Source: JBOHWJ01 sp050736615
GTDB taxonomy: Bacteria > Desulfobacterota > Binatia > Binatales > Binataceae
Assembly (NCBI GenBank): GCA_050736615.1
Contig: JBOHWL010000003.1
Span: 1-30,642 of the forward strand
DNA: 30,642 nucleotides
Direction: 5' to 3'
Part shown: piece after piece, positions 15,297-23,293 of the stretch
Layout: every line of letters starts with the position of its first letter
Numbering within the stretch: position 1 is the first letter of the stretch
Program-made: the position numbers and the translations under genes
Notes under the pieces: model-generated
What the model was told of the DNA's origin: nothing
Databases searched by the model: none
What the model saw: only the letters and a program-made list of their open reading frames with translations

Positions 15297-16468
15297 CGCG
15301 CCATCAGGCGCTCGCGCAAGTGCTGGTCCCGCGCCGCATCAATCGCGCTCCAGGCTAATGCCAGTGCGCCATCGAAGATCGCTTGATCGGCGTCGGCAGT
15401 CGCACATGCGGCGGTAAATTCGGGTTGATGATTCACCGCCGGCAGCGAGTTGATCCCGATTAGCGGATGAATCGCCGGAATGGCGAGCGAGAGATTGCCC
15501 ATATCGGTCGAGCCGGCCCCCATTGCGTGCGCAGCGGCGCCGGGAGTGGGTTCCGCATCGCGAAAACGGCGTCCGAGCGCCTCGGCGTTGCGTCTGAAGG
15601 TCGCACACAGTTCGAGATCATGGCGCATTTCGGCGTACGGCTTGCTACCCCCACGCATTTCGAGACTGGCGCCGGTCGCCAGCGCGCCCGCTTCGAAACA
15701 GCGATGAACCCGCGGCAAGAGATCGCCCAATTTCGCCAGCGTCTCAGCCCGCACCATGTATTTGGCGGCGGTGTGAGCGGGAATAATGTTGGGTGCCTCG
15801 CCCCCCTTGGTGATGATGCCGTGGATGCGATCGGAGTCGCGGATATGCTGGCGTAACAGGCCGATGGCCGTCTGCGCCAGCGTGAGCGCGTCGGCGGCGT
15901 TGATCCCGCGCTCCGGAAAGGCGGAAGCGTGCGCCTCCTTGCCGGTGTAGAACACCTCGAACATGGCTGCGGCGATAATCGGCGGCGCCACCATGTCGAC
16001 CGGCGCCGGATGCACCATCATGGCGGCATGCACACCTTCGAAGGCACCGCGTTCAAGCATCAGGATCTTGCCGCCGCTGTCGCATACTTCTTCCGCCGGC
16101 GTTCCCATCAGGCTGACCGTAAGCCCGACCTCGTCGGCGACCTGGGCGGCCGCAAGCGCCGCGCCCAGCCCGATGGTGGCGATGACATTGTGTCCGCAGG
16201 CATGGCCGATTCCGGGCAGGCAATCGTATTCTGAACAAAAGGCGATATGCAGCGGCCCCGAGCCGGCGCGGGCGACAAAGGCGGTCGGCAGATCGCAGGC
16301 GCCGCGTTCGACTTTGAAACCGGCCGCGTCCAGAGCCTCGCCCAGCCATAAGGCGGCTTGCTCTTCCTCCCAACCCAGTTCGGGATGGGCGTGAATTCGG
16401 TGGCTCAGATCGACCAGATCGTTGCGCGCGGATTCGAGGCGTTCGCGCGCGCCCGCTTTCGCATCCAT
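15293..16468 (-). CDS. M20-family amidohydrolase (AbgB-like)
   Basis: This 391-residue protein has normal length for M20 zinc amidohydrolases. Metal-binding segments are FCSEYDCLPGIGHACGHN (His89, Cys91, His93 region) and GTPAEEVCDSGG (catalytic Glu126/127). A dimerisation-domain stretch follows (FEVFYTGKEAHASAFPERGI). The ending GAGSTDMGNLSLAIPAIHPL includes the last metal-ligand region. This branch splits N-acyl or p-aminobenzoyl-glutamate-type amides in the cytoplasm; there is no signal peptide. An AGGAGGG site lies just before the ATG. The TAG stop is formed by the end of the neighbouring MITE-like repeat. The substrate is not known from sequence. Confidence 0.85.
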   Translation of the reverse strand: MDAKAGARERLESARNDLVDLSHRIHAHPELGWEEEQAALWLGEALDAAGFKVERGACDLPTAFVARAGSGPLHIAFCSEYDCLPGIGHACGHNVIATIGLGAALAAAQVADEVGLTVSLMGTPAEEVCDSGGKILMLERGAFEGVHAAMMVHPAPVDMVAPPIIAAAMFEVFYTGKEAHASAFPERGINAADALTLAQTAIGLLRQHIRDSDRIHGIITKGGEAPNIIPAHTAAKYMVRAETLAKLGDLLPRVHRCFEAGALATGASLEMRGGSKPYAEMRHDLELCATFRRNAEALGRRFRDAEPTPGAAAHAMGAGSTDMGNLSLAIPAIHPLIGINSLPAVNHQPEFTAACATADADQAIFDGALALAWSAIDAARDQHLRERLMAR

Positions 16469-16630
16469 CGGTGTCCCTCCTGGGCATTTTCGCTCGGCCT
16501 TGCCAGCCTTTTATACCAGAAATCGTGATTTTTACATGCGCGCCGTTGACGAGGAGTGACTGGAGTAAAAATTGTCGCGGCGGTCAGCGGACTTGTTGAC
16601 CTTAATACAACCGGCTAAAGCAATTGTTTA

Positions 16631-16918
16631 ATGAAATGTGATCTGTGTGAACTCAAAGAATATACGCCGTGGTACGCACGCTTTACCCAGCCGTTCAAAT
16701 TCGCCTTGCTCGAATGCGATTCGTGCGACACGCCGATGGCGGTGCTGGGCGAGCATCGCGCTCACGCCACCGACGAGGAACGCGCCTTCATGGTTGAGGC
16801 GCTCTCGCTCATCGCGCGCAGGAAATACGGCGATGGCGAATTCATCATTGATGGGCTGATGCGCCAGATTCCCGATCATTGCCATATCCACGCGCGGCCG
16901 ACCCGCTGGCGCGGCTGA
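16631..16918 (+). CDS. Small HIT-like protein with two CxxC motifs
   Basis: This 95-residue protein begins MKCDLCELKEYTPWYARFTQ. Cys3/Cys6 and Cys29/Cys32 (ECDSCDTP) form two CxxC pairs, a likely zinc site. The end reads QIPDHCHIHARP: His83, His85 and His87 match the H-phi-H-phi-H pattern of the histidine-triad (HIT) nucleotide hydrolases, with Cys84 and Ala88 at the usual hydrophobic positions. It is shorter than typical HIT proteins and has no obvious partner gene. It could bind nucleotides or just keep the HIT-like fold. I am sure of the motifs, less of the function. Confidence 0.65.
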   Translation: MKCDLCELKEYTPWYARFTQPFKFALLECDSCDTPMAVLGEHRAHATDEERAFMVEALSLIARRKYGDGEFIIDGLMRQIPDHCHIHARPTRWRG

Positions 16919-16925
16919 ACAGCGT

Positions 16926-16954
16926 AGCCGCGCGCGGCCGGGATACGCGCGGCT
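16926..16954 (+). terminator. GC-rich inverted repeat after the HIT-like gene
   Basis: AGCCGCGCG and CGCGCGGCT pair perfectly across 11 bases, starting eight bases after the HIT-like stop and followed by a short T-containing run (TGGTTT). It is likely a transcription terminator. Confidence 0.5.
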
Positions 16955-17064
16955 TGGTTTGGCCTTCGCCATATGGTATATGCGCGACGGTATCATGTGC
17001 GCGCCAAGTCCGTGGGGGATAATAGTCGCCGTGGTACCGTAGTTGTCAGGAGGTTCTCGGGGGA

Positions 17065-17265
17065 ATGGCTAACGGCATTGTCAAGTGGTTCAGCCCCAAA
17101 AAGGGCTACGGCTTCATCACCATGGATGACAGCCAGGAAGTCTTCGTCCACTACAGCGCCATCGATGGCAATGGGTTCCGCTCGCTGGAACAGGGCGAGG
17201 AGGTTCAATTCGAAGTCGCTCAAGGCCCGAAGGGATTACAGGCGGCCAAAGTGATGCGCCGCTAA
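17065..17265 (+). CDS. Cold-shock domain protein
   Basis: This 66-residue single cold-shock domain protein binds single-stranded RNA or DNA. It has MANGIVKWFSPKKGYGFITM with RNP1 (KGYGFI), and EVFVHYSAI with RNP2. It is typical in length. A clear AGGAGG lies upstream, though with a long spacing (about 11 bases) to the ATG. The 110-base leader from 16955 may carry the regulatory sequences often seen before csp genes, but I cannot show a structure. Which csp paralogue it is cannot be told, so no symbol is given. Confidence 0.95.
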   Translation: MANGIVKWFSPKKGYGFITMDDSQEVFVHYSAIDGNGFRSLEQGEEVQFEVAQGPKGLQAAKVMRR

Positions 17266-17377
17266 AGCGTCACCGGCGCCGGGACTGGCCGTCCCGCACA
17301 GAATTATCGAACCGTTTCGCCTGAACCGGCCGGACCGTTGGTGCGGCTGGGGTTGACCGCTAAGATAGCCGGGCGAG

Positions 17378-18964
17378 ATGGTGGAATATGGGCCTGAGGC
17401 GGCGGCGGAACCCCGCTGGCTGCCAGCGCGATTCGAGGCTTGCCCGGAAACTGGCCTGGTTTTCGCGCTAGTTGGAATCGCGCTGGCGATCCGTCTGTAC
17501 TTAAGCCTGACCAGCTTCTGTATCTCAGGCGACGGTGTTGCTTATCTTGGGATGGCGCACCGGTTTGCCGCCGGAGATCCGGCGGCGGCGATGAAGTCGG
17601 TCTTCTCGCCGCTCTATCCCTGCCTCATTGCCATCGTGCATTACGTGATTCCCGGCTGGGAACTGGCCGGGGAATTAGTCTCGGTAATCACGGGAAGCGC
17701 GGCGGTTGCGATCATTTACTACCTGATGCGGGAAGTTTTCGAGCGCCGCGATGTCGCTTTCGGCGCCGCCGCGTTGGCCGCGATTCATCCCGAGTTAGCC
17801 GCCTATTCGGCCTCCGTGCGCACCGAGGCCGGCTTTATCCTGCTCATCACCACCACGGTCTTGCTAATGATCCGCGGGCTCAAGCGCCGGCGCGCCGCGC
17901 TGATCATTGCGGCGGGCGCATGTGGTGGGTTCGCCTATTTGTATCGGACGGAAGGTATCGGACTGCTGCTGGTTTGCTCCGTCTTCATTCCCGCGGGCGC
18001 GCTGCTATGGCGGCGATGGAATTTTACCTGGTCGCTCGGCGCGACGCTGGGTTTCGCCGTGGCGTTCGTCGCGGTCGCATCACCCTATTTGCTTTTTCTG
18101 CGTGTCAGCACCGGCCACTGGAACATAGGGCGCGAGTTTACCGCCGCAATGATGTATGGCATGGGCGAGGTTGCGCCGCATCGCCAGGCCTGGCGGCAAC
18201 TGGGATTTTCCACCAGCGCGTCACCAATTGCCACGATAATCGCCAATCCGCGGCTCTATATAGAAAAGGTTGCGGGCGACGTGGGAGCATCCTTCTATGG
18301 CTTCCTCCAGGCGCTCGGGCCCGTGCTGACGGCGCTGATGCTGCTCGGTTTGTGGTGGCGTAAAAGACTTTTTACACGGTTTGCCGAAACTTTTCTGCTC
18401 ATATTGGTATTGTTCTACTTTTGCGGCTTCGCGCTGACCTACACCGGCACCCGTTTCATGGTTCACTTCATCGCATTCACGTTTGGCTGGGTGATCGTCG
18501 GTCTGGCGGCGCTGACCCAAAGCGCGCGCCGCCTCGCCGCCGCGATGCGGTGGCGTCTGCCGCCAATCACCGTCGCTCTGGTGATTGCCTTGATTCTGTT
18601 GCCGCGAACCCTCTGGCCGATCGGCTACGACCTGCGCGGATTCCGCTATGCGGCCCGGGAAATCGCACGGCGTGGCGGCAAGCCGCGTGCGATTGTGGCT
18701 CGCGATGGACGGGTCGCATATTATGCGGGGATGAAATTGATTGCCCTGCCCGCGCGGCCGGTCAATCTATGCGGCTGGCTCGACGAACGTGAGAATGCGG
18801 ACTACCTCCTGATCGGCAATCGCGACGAGCGCAAGTTTGGTATCCAGCGCGCCGCACATTGCCTGGTCTTCGTCAAACGATATCCGCGCTATGGCACCGG
18901 CTATTACGATCTGTTCGCGATTCGGTCTTCGACAAGCGGTGTTTCACGTGCCGATATCAAATGA
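17378..18964 (+). CDS. GT39/ArnT-like membrane glycosyltransferase
   Basis: This 528-residue integral membrane protein is of the GT-C type (PMT_2 / ArnT-like). Its first hydrophobic helix is TGLVFALVGIALAIRLYLSL. It is followed by the periplasmic loop carrying CISGDGVAYLGMAHRFAAGD, in which the acidic residue takes the place of the catalytic base. FSPLYPCLIAIVHY follows. About ten helices and a hydrophilic C-terminal domain complete it. Such enzymes take sugar from polyprenyl-phosphate and place it on a lipid, glycan or protein outside the cytoplasmic membrane. It is the first gene of a four-gene operon with a GT2 polyprenyl-phosphate sugar synthase, a methyltransferase and a second GT39 protein. 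A GGGCGAG precedes the ATG. The acceptor is unknown. Confidence 0.85.
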   Translation: MVEYGPEAAAEPRWLPARFEACPETGLVFALVGIALAIRLYLSLTSFCISGDGVAYLGMAHRFAAGDPAAAMKSVFSPLYPCLIAIVHYVIPGWELAGELVSVITGSAAVAIIYYLMREVFERRDVAFGAAALAAIHPELAAYSASVRTEAGFILLITTTVLLMIRGLKRRRAALIIAAGACGGFAYLYRTEGIGLLLVCSVFIPAGALLWRRWNFTWSLGATLGFAVAFVAVASPYLLFLRVSTGHWNIGREFTAAMMYGMGEVAPHRQAWRQLGFSTSASPIATIIANPRLYIEKVAGDVGASFYGFLQALGPVLTALMLLGLWWRKRLFTRFAETFLLILVLFYFCGFALTYTGTRFMVHFIAFTFGWVIVGLAALTQSARRLAAAMRWRLPPITVALVIALILLPRTLWPIGYDLRGFRYAAREIARRGGKPRAIVARDGRVAYYAGMKLIALPARPVNLCGWLDERENADYLLIGNRDERKFGIQRAAHCLVFVKRYPRYGTGYYDLFAIRSSTSGVSRADIK

Positions 18965-19012
18965 AATGACACGCCAATGGTTGCGCGCGCCGTACGCGCA
19001 TGGAGCCCGGCC

Positions 19013-19993
19013 ATGAATGTCGCCGAGCCAAGACTCGCGGGCCGGATGATCGCCCGCGATCATCCGGAACTGTCGATTATCGTACCGGTCCATAATGAGG
19101 CCGGCGGGCTCGAGGCTTTTTTCGCGCGCCTGATGCCGGTGCTGGAGAATTTGCGCACCAGCTTCGAGATCATCTGCGTTGACGACGGCAGCACGGATGA
19201 GAGCCTGACGCGCCTGCGGTCGATACGCGAAAGCGTCTCGGCAATCAAAGTGCTTAGCCTGTCACGCAATTTCGGCAAGGACATCGCGCTTAGCGCCGGC
19301 TTCGATTACGCGCGCGGCAAGGCCGTGGTGCCAATCGATTCGGACCTTCAGGATCCACCGGAATTGATCGCGGCGATGGTGGCGAAGTGGCGCGAGGGCT
19401 TCGACGTGGTTTATGCCACGCGCAGCCGTCGCGCCGGTGAAACCATGCTCAAGCGTTTCACCGCGCGCTATTTTTACCGGCTATTCGACCGTATTACGGA
19501 AATTCCTATTCCTCGCGATACCGGCGATTTCCGTTTGCTTGACCGCCGTGTGGTCGACGTGCTGGTGAAGCTGCCGGAGCGCACGCGCTTTATGAAGGGA
19601 TTGTTCGCCTGGGTGGGTTTTCGCCAGACCGCGGTGTTGTTCGAACGCGCCGGCCGCCATCAGGGCGAAACCAAATGGAGTTATTGGCGGTTGTGGAATT
19701 ACGCCTTGGACGCCATCACGTCCTTCAGCTCGCTGCCGTTGAAGGTCTGGAGCTATGTCGGCGTGGTTATTTCGGGACTCGCCTTTCTTTACGCGATTTT
19801 TTTGTTGGTTTTCACCCTCGCGCGCGGCGTCAAAGTTCCCGGTTATGCTTCTTTGATGGTGGTGGTGCTCTTTCTCGGCGGCGTGCAGTTAATCACGCTG
19901 GGCATTGTCGGCGAGTATCTGGGACGGGTCTATAACGAAGTGAAAGGCCGGCCACTTTACCTGGTACGCGACCAAATCGGCTTCGACGATTAA
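19013..19993 (+). CDS. GT2 glycosyltransferase, polyprenyl-phosphate sugar synthase type (GtrB/ArnC-like)
   Basis: This protein transfers sugar to undecaprenyl or related polyprenyl phosphate on the cytoplasmic face. The GT-A domain has LSIIVPVHNEAGGLEAFF, EIICVDDGSTDES, and DSDLQDPPELIAAM with the DxD-type metal motif. RDTGDFRLLDRRVVD and HQGETKWSYWRLW are typical of GtrB/ArnC. Two C-terminal helices (VWSYVGVVISGLAFLYAIFL and SLMVVVLFLGGVQLITLGIV) then EYLGRVYNEVKGRPLYLV anchor it. The ATG at 19013 has GGAG seven bases before it; an ATG at 18977 would add 12 residues. Its product is the probable donor for the two GT39 enzymes in the operon. The stop overlaps the next start in TAATG. Confidence 0.9.
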   Translation: MNVAEPRLAGRMIARDHPELSIIVPVHNEAGGLEAFFARLMPVLENLRTSFEIICVDDGSTDESLTRLRSIRESVSAIKVLSLSRNFGKDIALSAGFDYARGKAVVPIDSDLQDPPELIAAMVAKWREGFDVVYATRSRRAGETMLKRFTARYFYRLFDRITEIPIPRDTGDFRLLDRRVVDVLVKLPERTRFMKGLFAWVGFRQTAVLFERAGRHQGETKWSYWRLWNYALDAITSFSSLPLKVWSYVGVVISGLAFLYAIFLLVFTLARGVKVPGYASLMVVVLFLGGVQLITLGIVGEYLGRVYNEVKGRPLYLVRDQIGFDD

Positions 19994-20727
19994 TGGATCC
20001 CAGCCTGTATCCGCGGATGGCCGCGGTCGAGGATGCCCACTGGTGGTTCGCCTCGCGCCGTGCGATTTGCGAGAGCCTGATCGCGCGCCTCGGCCTGCCG
20101 TCCAATTGTGAGATTCTCGAGCCCGGCTGTGGTACCGGTGGCAATTTCGCAATGCTCGCGCGCCATGGCAAGCTTTACGCGCTCGATTGCGCGGAGGACG
20201 CGTTGCGCTTCGCCGCCGCGCGCGGGGTAGCGACCGAGCTTGCGCAAGGAGCGCTGCCCGATCACATTCCGTTTGGTACGCGGCGTTTCGATCTGATCGT
20301 TATGACCGATGTGCTGGAACATCTAGATGACGATGCCGCCGCGCTGACCGCCGTGCATTCGCGTCTGAGACCCGGAGGATGGCTGCTCCTGACCGTACCC
20401 GCGCTCAGTTGGCTGTGGAGTGAGCATGATGTGACGCACCATCATCGCCGCCGCTATAGCGGCGATGAATTAAACGCCCGCCTGCAAGCCGCCGGTTATA
20501 CTGTCAGCTTTTTGAGTCATTTCAATTTCGTGCTGTTTCCCGTGATCGCCGGCGTGCGTTTGCGCCAGCGCCTGTTCCATCGCGCCGGCGCCGGGCATCA
20601 CGACCTGACGATGCCCTCAGCCATGACCAACATGCTTTTGCGGCGCATATTCTCGAGTGAACGGCATGTGCTTAGTCTGATCCGCGTGCCGCTCGGGGTT
20701 TCGCTGATTGCTCTCGCTCGCGCCTGA
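19993..20727 (+). CDS. Class I SAM-dependent methyltransferase in glycosyltransferase operon
   Basis: This 244-residue methyltransferase opens with MDPSLYPRMAAVEDAHWWF, typical of envelope-glycan-type methyltransferases. Motif I is CEILEPGCGTGGNFAMLA. The acidic strand is KLYALDCAEDAL. Motif IV is FDLIVMTDVLEHLDDD, and RLRPGGWLLLTVPAL follows. A hydrophobic stretch at about 170-190 (FLSHFNFVLFPVIAGVRL) may touch the membrane. It is translationally coupled to the GT2 gene (one-base overlap) and followed after three bases by the second GT39 gene. It probably methylates a sugar or lipid made by this operon. Confidence 0.85.
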   Translation: MDPSLYPRMAAVEDAHWWFASRRAICESLIARLGLPSNCEILEPGCGTGGNFAMLARHGKLYALDCAEDALRFAAARGVATELAQGALPDHIPFGTRRFDLIVMTDVLEHLDDDAAALTAVHSRLRPGGWLLLTVPALSWLWSEHDVTHHHRRRYSGDELNARLQAAGYTVSFLSHFNFVLFPVIAGVRLRQRLFHRAGAGHHDLTMPSAMTNMLLRRIFSSERHVLSLIRVPLGVSLIALARA

Positions 20728-20730
20728 GAC

Positions 20731-22566
20731 GTGACTAAAGAATCCTTTCAAGTTCGTAAGCGGGCTTACAACGACCGGCATGCTGGGGGTCACAGCCGTG
20801 GCGCCGGCCCCTTGAACGTGCGCGGAGCGCGCCGTCTGTGGTTCGAGGCGCTGGCGGTTTTCGCCGCGGCGCTTGGCTTTCTGTTCGCGCTCGCGCCGAG
20901 CGCGCCTTTCACCAAGGAACTCGGCGTGTGCGAATCCGGCGCGGTGCGCGACGTGCTCGCGGGCAACGTGGTGCTGCCGCATTTTATCCCCGGGCCGATG
21001 GTACACGTGCCCCCGCTGTACTGGTGGAGCGCCGCGCTATGCGTGCGCGCCTTCGGCTGGACCGAACTGGCGTTGCGGCTGCCCTCGATAGTGGCGGCGG
21101 CCGCAACCTGCGCGGTGATTTTCGCCTGGCTCGGCGCGACAGTCAGCCGACGGGCGGGTTTTTGGGGGGCCGCATCGCTGCTCTTGTGCCACTTCTTCAC
21201 CGATGCGGCGCGCCAGCCGCGAATGGATTCGATGCTGGCGCTGTTTGTCACGGCCGCCGCGGTATGCCTGGAGCGTGCCGTCGCCGTGGGTGAGACCACT
21301 CCGGCGGTGGTCGCCGGCAGTGCCGAGGGGTCGGAAATGTGCTCGGCGCCATCACGCCGCTACCTGTTTCTCGCACTCGCGGCACTGATGATGGGACTCG
21401 GGATTCTGGCCAAGGGGGTGTTGGGCATTCTGTTGCCCGGGATCGCCTTGGGCCTTTTCATGCTCGTGCGGCGGCGCTTTTGGGAACTGTTTCGCCCGGA
21501 TTTAATTGTCGCGTTCGTGGTCGCGCTCGGGATTGGGCTGGCATGGTATGTCGCGGCCTTTCAGGTTGGCGGCGATCCCTTCCTGCAATGGCAGGTCGAG
21601 ATGAATTTATGGAACCGCTTTATCCCGACCTCGGCGGGCGGCGCCGGCTATTGTGCTCATCCCTTCTATTATTTTATTCCGCAGACGTTAAAAGGGTTCA
21701 TCCCGTGGTCGCTTTATCTGCCAGCGGTGGCGTTATGGCTATGGCCGCGGCGTGGCCGCCGTCTGGCCGGCCCGGTGGTGTACGGGCTATGCTGGTTCGC
21801 GGCGATTTTCATCTTTTTTTCCTCGTCGCAAGGCAAATGCCTAGTCTATATCCTGCCCGCTTTCGCACCGCTGGCGGCTTTGACCGGATGCGGCATCGAC
21901 CGCGCTGGTGAGGTGCTCGAGGGGCGCGCGTTTCTGGCGGTCTTCACCCTTGGCAGCATTGTGATCGCGATCGGCGCGCTGGCGATGGCGCTGGCGGGGC
22001 TCGGCGCGGTGCTCGTTGGAATTCCAACAATTCCGTTCCATCTTCATCCCACCGATCGTGATTTCCTTGCGATCTTCGCCGCGCTGGCGCAGCGGCGCGC
22101 ACCCTCGTTGCTGGCATGGATTGCGGTGTTCATCATCGGCGGGGCGCTCAGTCTCTTCGCCGCGCGACGGCTGAACCCTCGTTGGCAATCGGCTGGCGTG
22201 CTGACGATCGCGGCGGCCGGCACGCTCTTTTGGTTCGGCGTGATGAACCCGGCGCTGGCGCGGCGGGAGACCTTACGTGGGTTCGCGCGCGAAGTGACTG
22301 AGATCGTTCCGCCCGGCGCGGTAGTCGGCCATATCGGCCTCGGTGATTGCGAACTTAACTTTTATTCGCCCCAGCCGCTGCCGGAGGTAAATCATTTTCA
22401 ATGTAGCGACGATGCCGCGGTGCCGGATTATCTGGTGCTTCGGCGCAGGCGCTTTGAAAAAATGGGCCCAGCGCAACGCTCATGCCTGAAGCCAATCATG
22501 CAATCGGCCGACGTCGATGGCAAAGGCACGCGCCTTCTGGTCGAACGCATCGACTCGTCCCCCTGA
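20731..22566 (+). CDS. GT39/ArnT-like membrane glycosyltransferase, second copy
   Basis: This 611-residue GT-C protein is longer than the first GT39 protein and not a recent copy of it. After a 35-residue polar head, helix 1 (LWFEALAVFAAALGFLFALA) leads to a periplasmic loop with KELGVCESGAVRDVLAG (candidate catalytic Glu68), then FIPGPMVHVPPLYWWSAAL, an ArnT-like signature. Around ten further helices follow, with YCAHPFYYFIPQTLKGFIPW and SSQGKCLVYILPAFAPLAAL in the second half, also ArnT-like. The GTG start is three bases after the methyltransferase stop; GTG at 20818 would remove 29 residues. It uses a polyprenyl-phosphate sugar, probably made by the GT2 enzyme upstream. It is the last gene of the operon. 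Confidence 0.85.
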   Translation: MTKESFQVRKRAYNDRHAGGHSRGAGPLNVRGARRLWFEALAVFAAALGFLFALAPSAPFTKELGVCESGAVRDVLAGNVVLPHFIPGPMVHVPPLYWWSAALCVRAFGWTELALRLPSIVAAAATCAVIFAWLGATVSRRAGFWGAASLLLCHFFTDAARQPRMDSMLALFVTAAAVCLERAVAVGETTPAVVAGSAEGSEMCSAPSRRYLFLALAALMMGLGILAKGVLGILLPGIALGLFMLVRRRFWELFRPDLIVAFVVALGIGLAWYVAAFQVGGDPFLQWQVEMNLWNRFIPTSAGGAGYCAHPFYYFIPQTLKGFIPWSLYLPAVALWLWPRRGRRLAGPVVYGLCWFAAIFIFFSSSQGKCLVYILPAFAPLAALTGCGIDRAGEVLEGRAFLAVFTLGSIVIAIGALAMALAGLGAVLVGIPTIPFHLHPTDRDFLAIFAALAQRRAPSLLAWIAVFIIGGALSLFAARRLNPRWQSAGVLTIAAAGTLFWFGVMNPALARRETLRGFAREVTEIVPPGAVVGHIGLGDCELNFYSPQPLPEVNHFQCSDDAAVPDYLVLRRRRFEKMGPAQRSCLKPIMQSADVDGKGTRLLVERIDSSP

Positions 22567-22626
22567 GCGTCTGTGATTTTTTCGCTTTCCCAACATAATG
22601 CTGGGCTGGCGACGCGCCTCATCGCT

Positions 22627-22719
22627 GTCATTCCGAGCGGAGCGAGGAATCCCGGTCTTTTTGCGGAATTTGTCTGCGTTTTCGGAATTCCTCGCTCCGC
22701 AGACTAGGCTCGGAATGAC
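22627..22719. repeat. Palindromic repeat, family 2 copy A
   Basis: The ends GTCATTCCGAGCGGAGCGAG and CTCGGAATGAC are inverted; inner parts GGAGCGAGGAAT and ATTCCTCGCTCC also pair. The repeat is 93 bp, lies between the end of the glycosyltransferase operon and the exported HTH-like gene, and has no coding capacity. Other copies are at 24603-24756 and 26736-26857. Confidence 0.75.
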
Positions 22720-22857
22720 AACTTGGTGCGTTCGACCGTCTCGGCCAGTGCCACCCTCGCTCAAAAAATTCACAAATGCTGAGCGGTGATGAATTGGCGG
22801 TATGTGGGACGCCGGCACCCGGAGCGGATTCCCACCCGGGCGCCGGTCACGATGAGG

Positions 22858-23175
22858 TTACTTTTTCGCACCTGAAGCGGACGACGGTGAGGGCGGAGTC
22901 GAAGAAGAAGTGCTCGAAAAAGTCTTGGTGGAGCTGGAACTCATCTTCGTCGACGACTTGGCCTCCCGCGCGCGCCGTTTGCAACGGTAGACGCTGGACG
23001 TCGAGATTTTAAGCTCCGCGGCGACCGCTTTGGCCTTCTTGCCGCTGTGCAGTTCCGACATCACTTTGGAGCAATCGACCCGCTTGGCGGCATGGGCGCT
23101 GGGCACGCCCGTGGCGAAACCGGTTACCAGCGCAAACACCAGAGCGGACGTTACAAGGGCAAGTTTTCGAATCAC
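22858..23175 (-). CDS. Small exported protein with helix-turn-helix-like core
   Basis: With the GTG at 23175 (GAGAGG nine bases upstream) the product is 105 residues. Residues 1-30 are a signal peptide (KLALVTSALVFALVTGF, cleavage after AHA). Residues 33-70 (CSKVMSELHSGKKAKAVAAE then LKISTSSVYRCKRRA) have the shape of the resolvase/transposase-type helix-turn-helix: a helix, 'AaeLkIStSSVYR', and a recognition helix. Residues 73-105 are a low-complexity Ser/Thr/Pro/Lys tail. Two cysteines, Cys35 and Cys65, flank the helical unit. Export of such a domain is unusual, so it may bind something other than DNA. I do not recognise a named family. Confidence 0.65.
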   Translation of the reverse strand: MIRKLALVTSALVFALVTGFATGVPSAHAAKRVDCSKVMSELHSGKKAKAVAAELKISTSSVYRCKRRAREAKSSTKMSSSSTKTFSSTSSSTPPSPSSASGAKK

Positions 23176-23293
23176 GGCAGGTTCCTCTCCTCGGCTATGC
23201 GTTCTAACGCGCGCGATTATTCCAGAAAGCGCGGAGCATCGAAAGACCCGAAAAGGCCCCAAAGCGGGGCTCGCGGCGCCCGCATGCTGCTTG

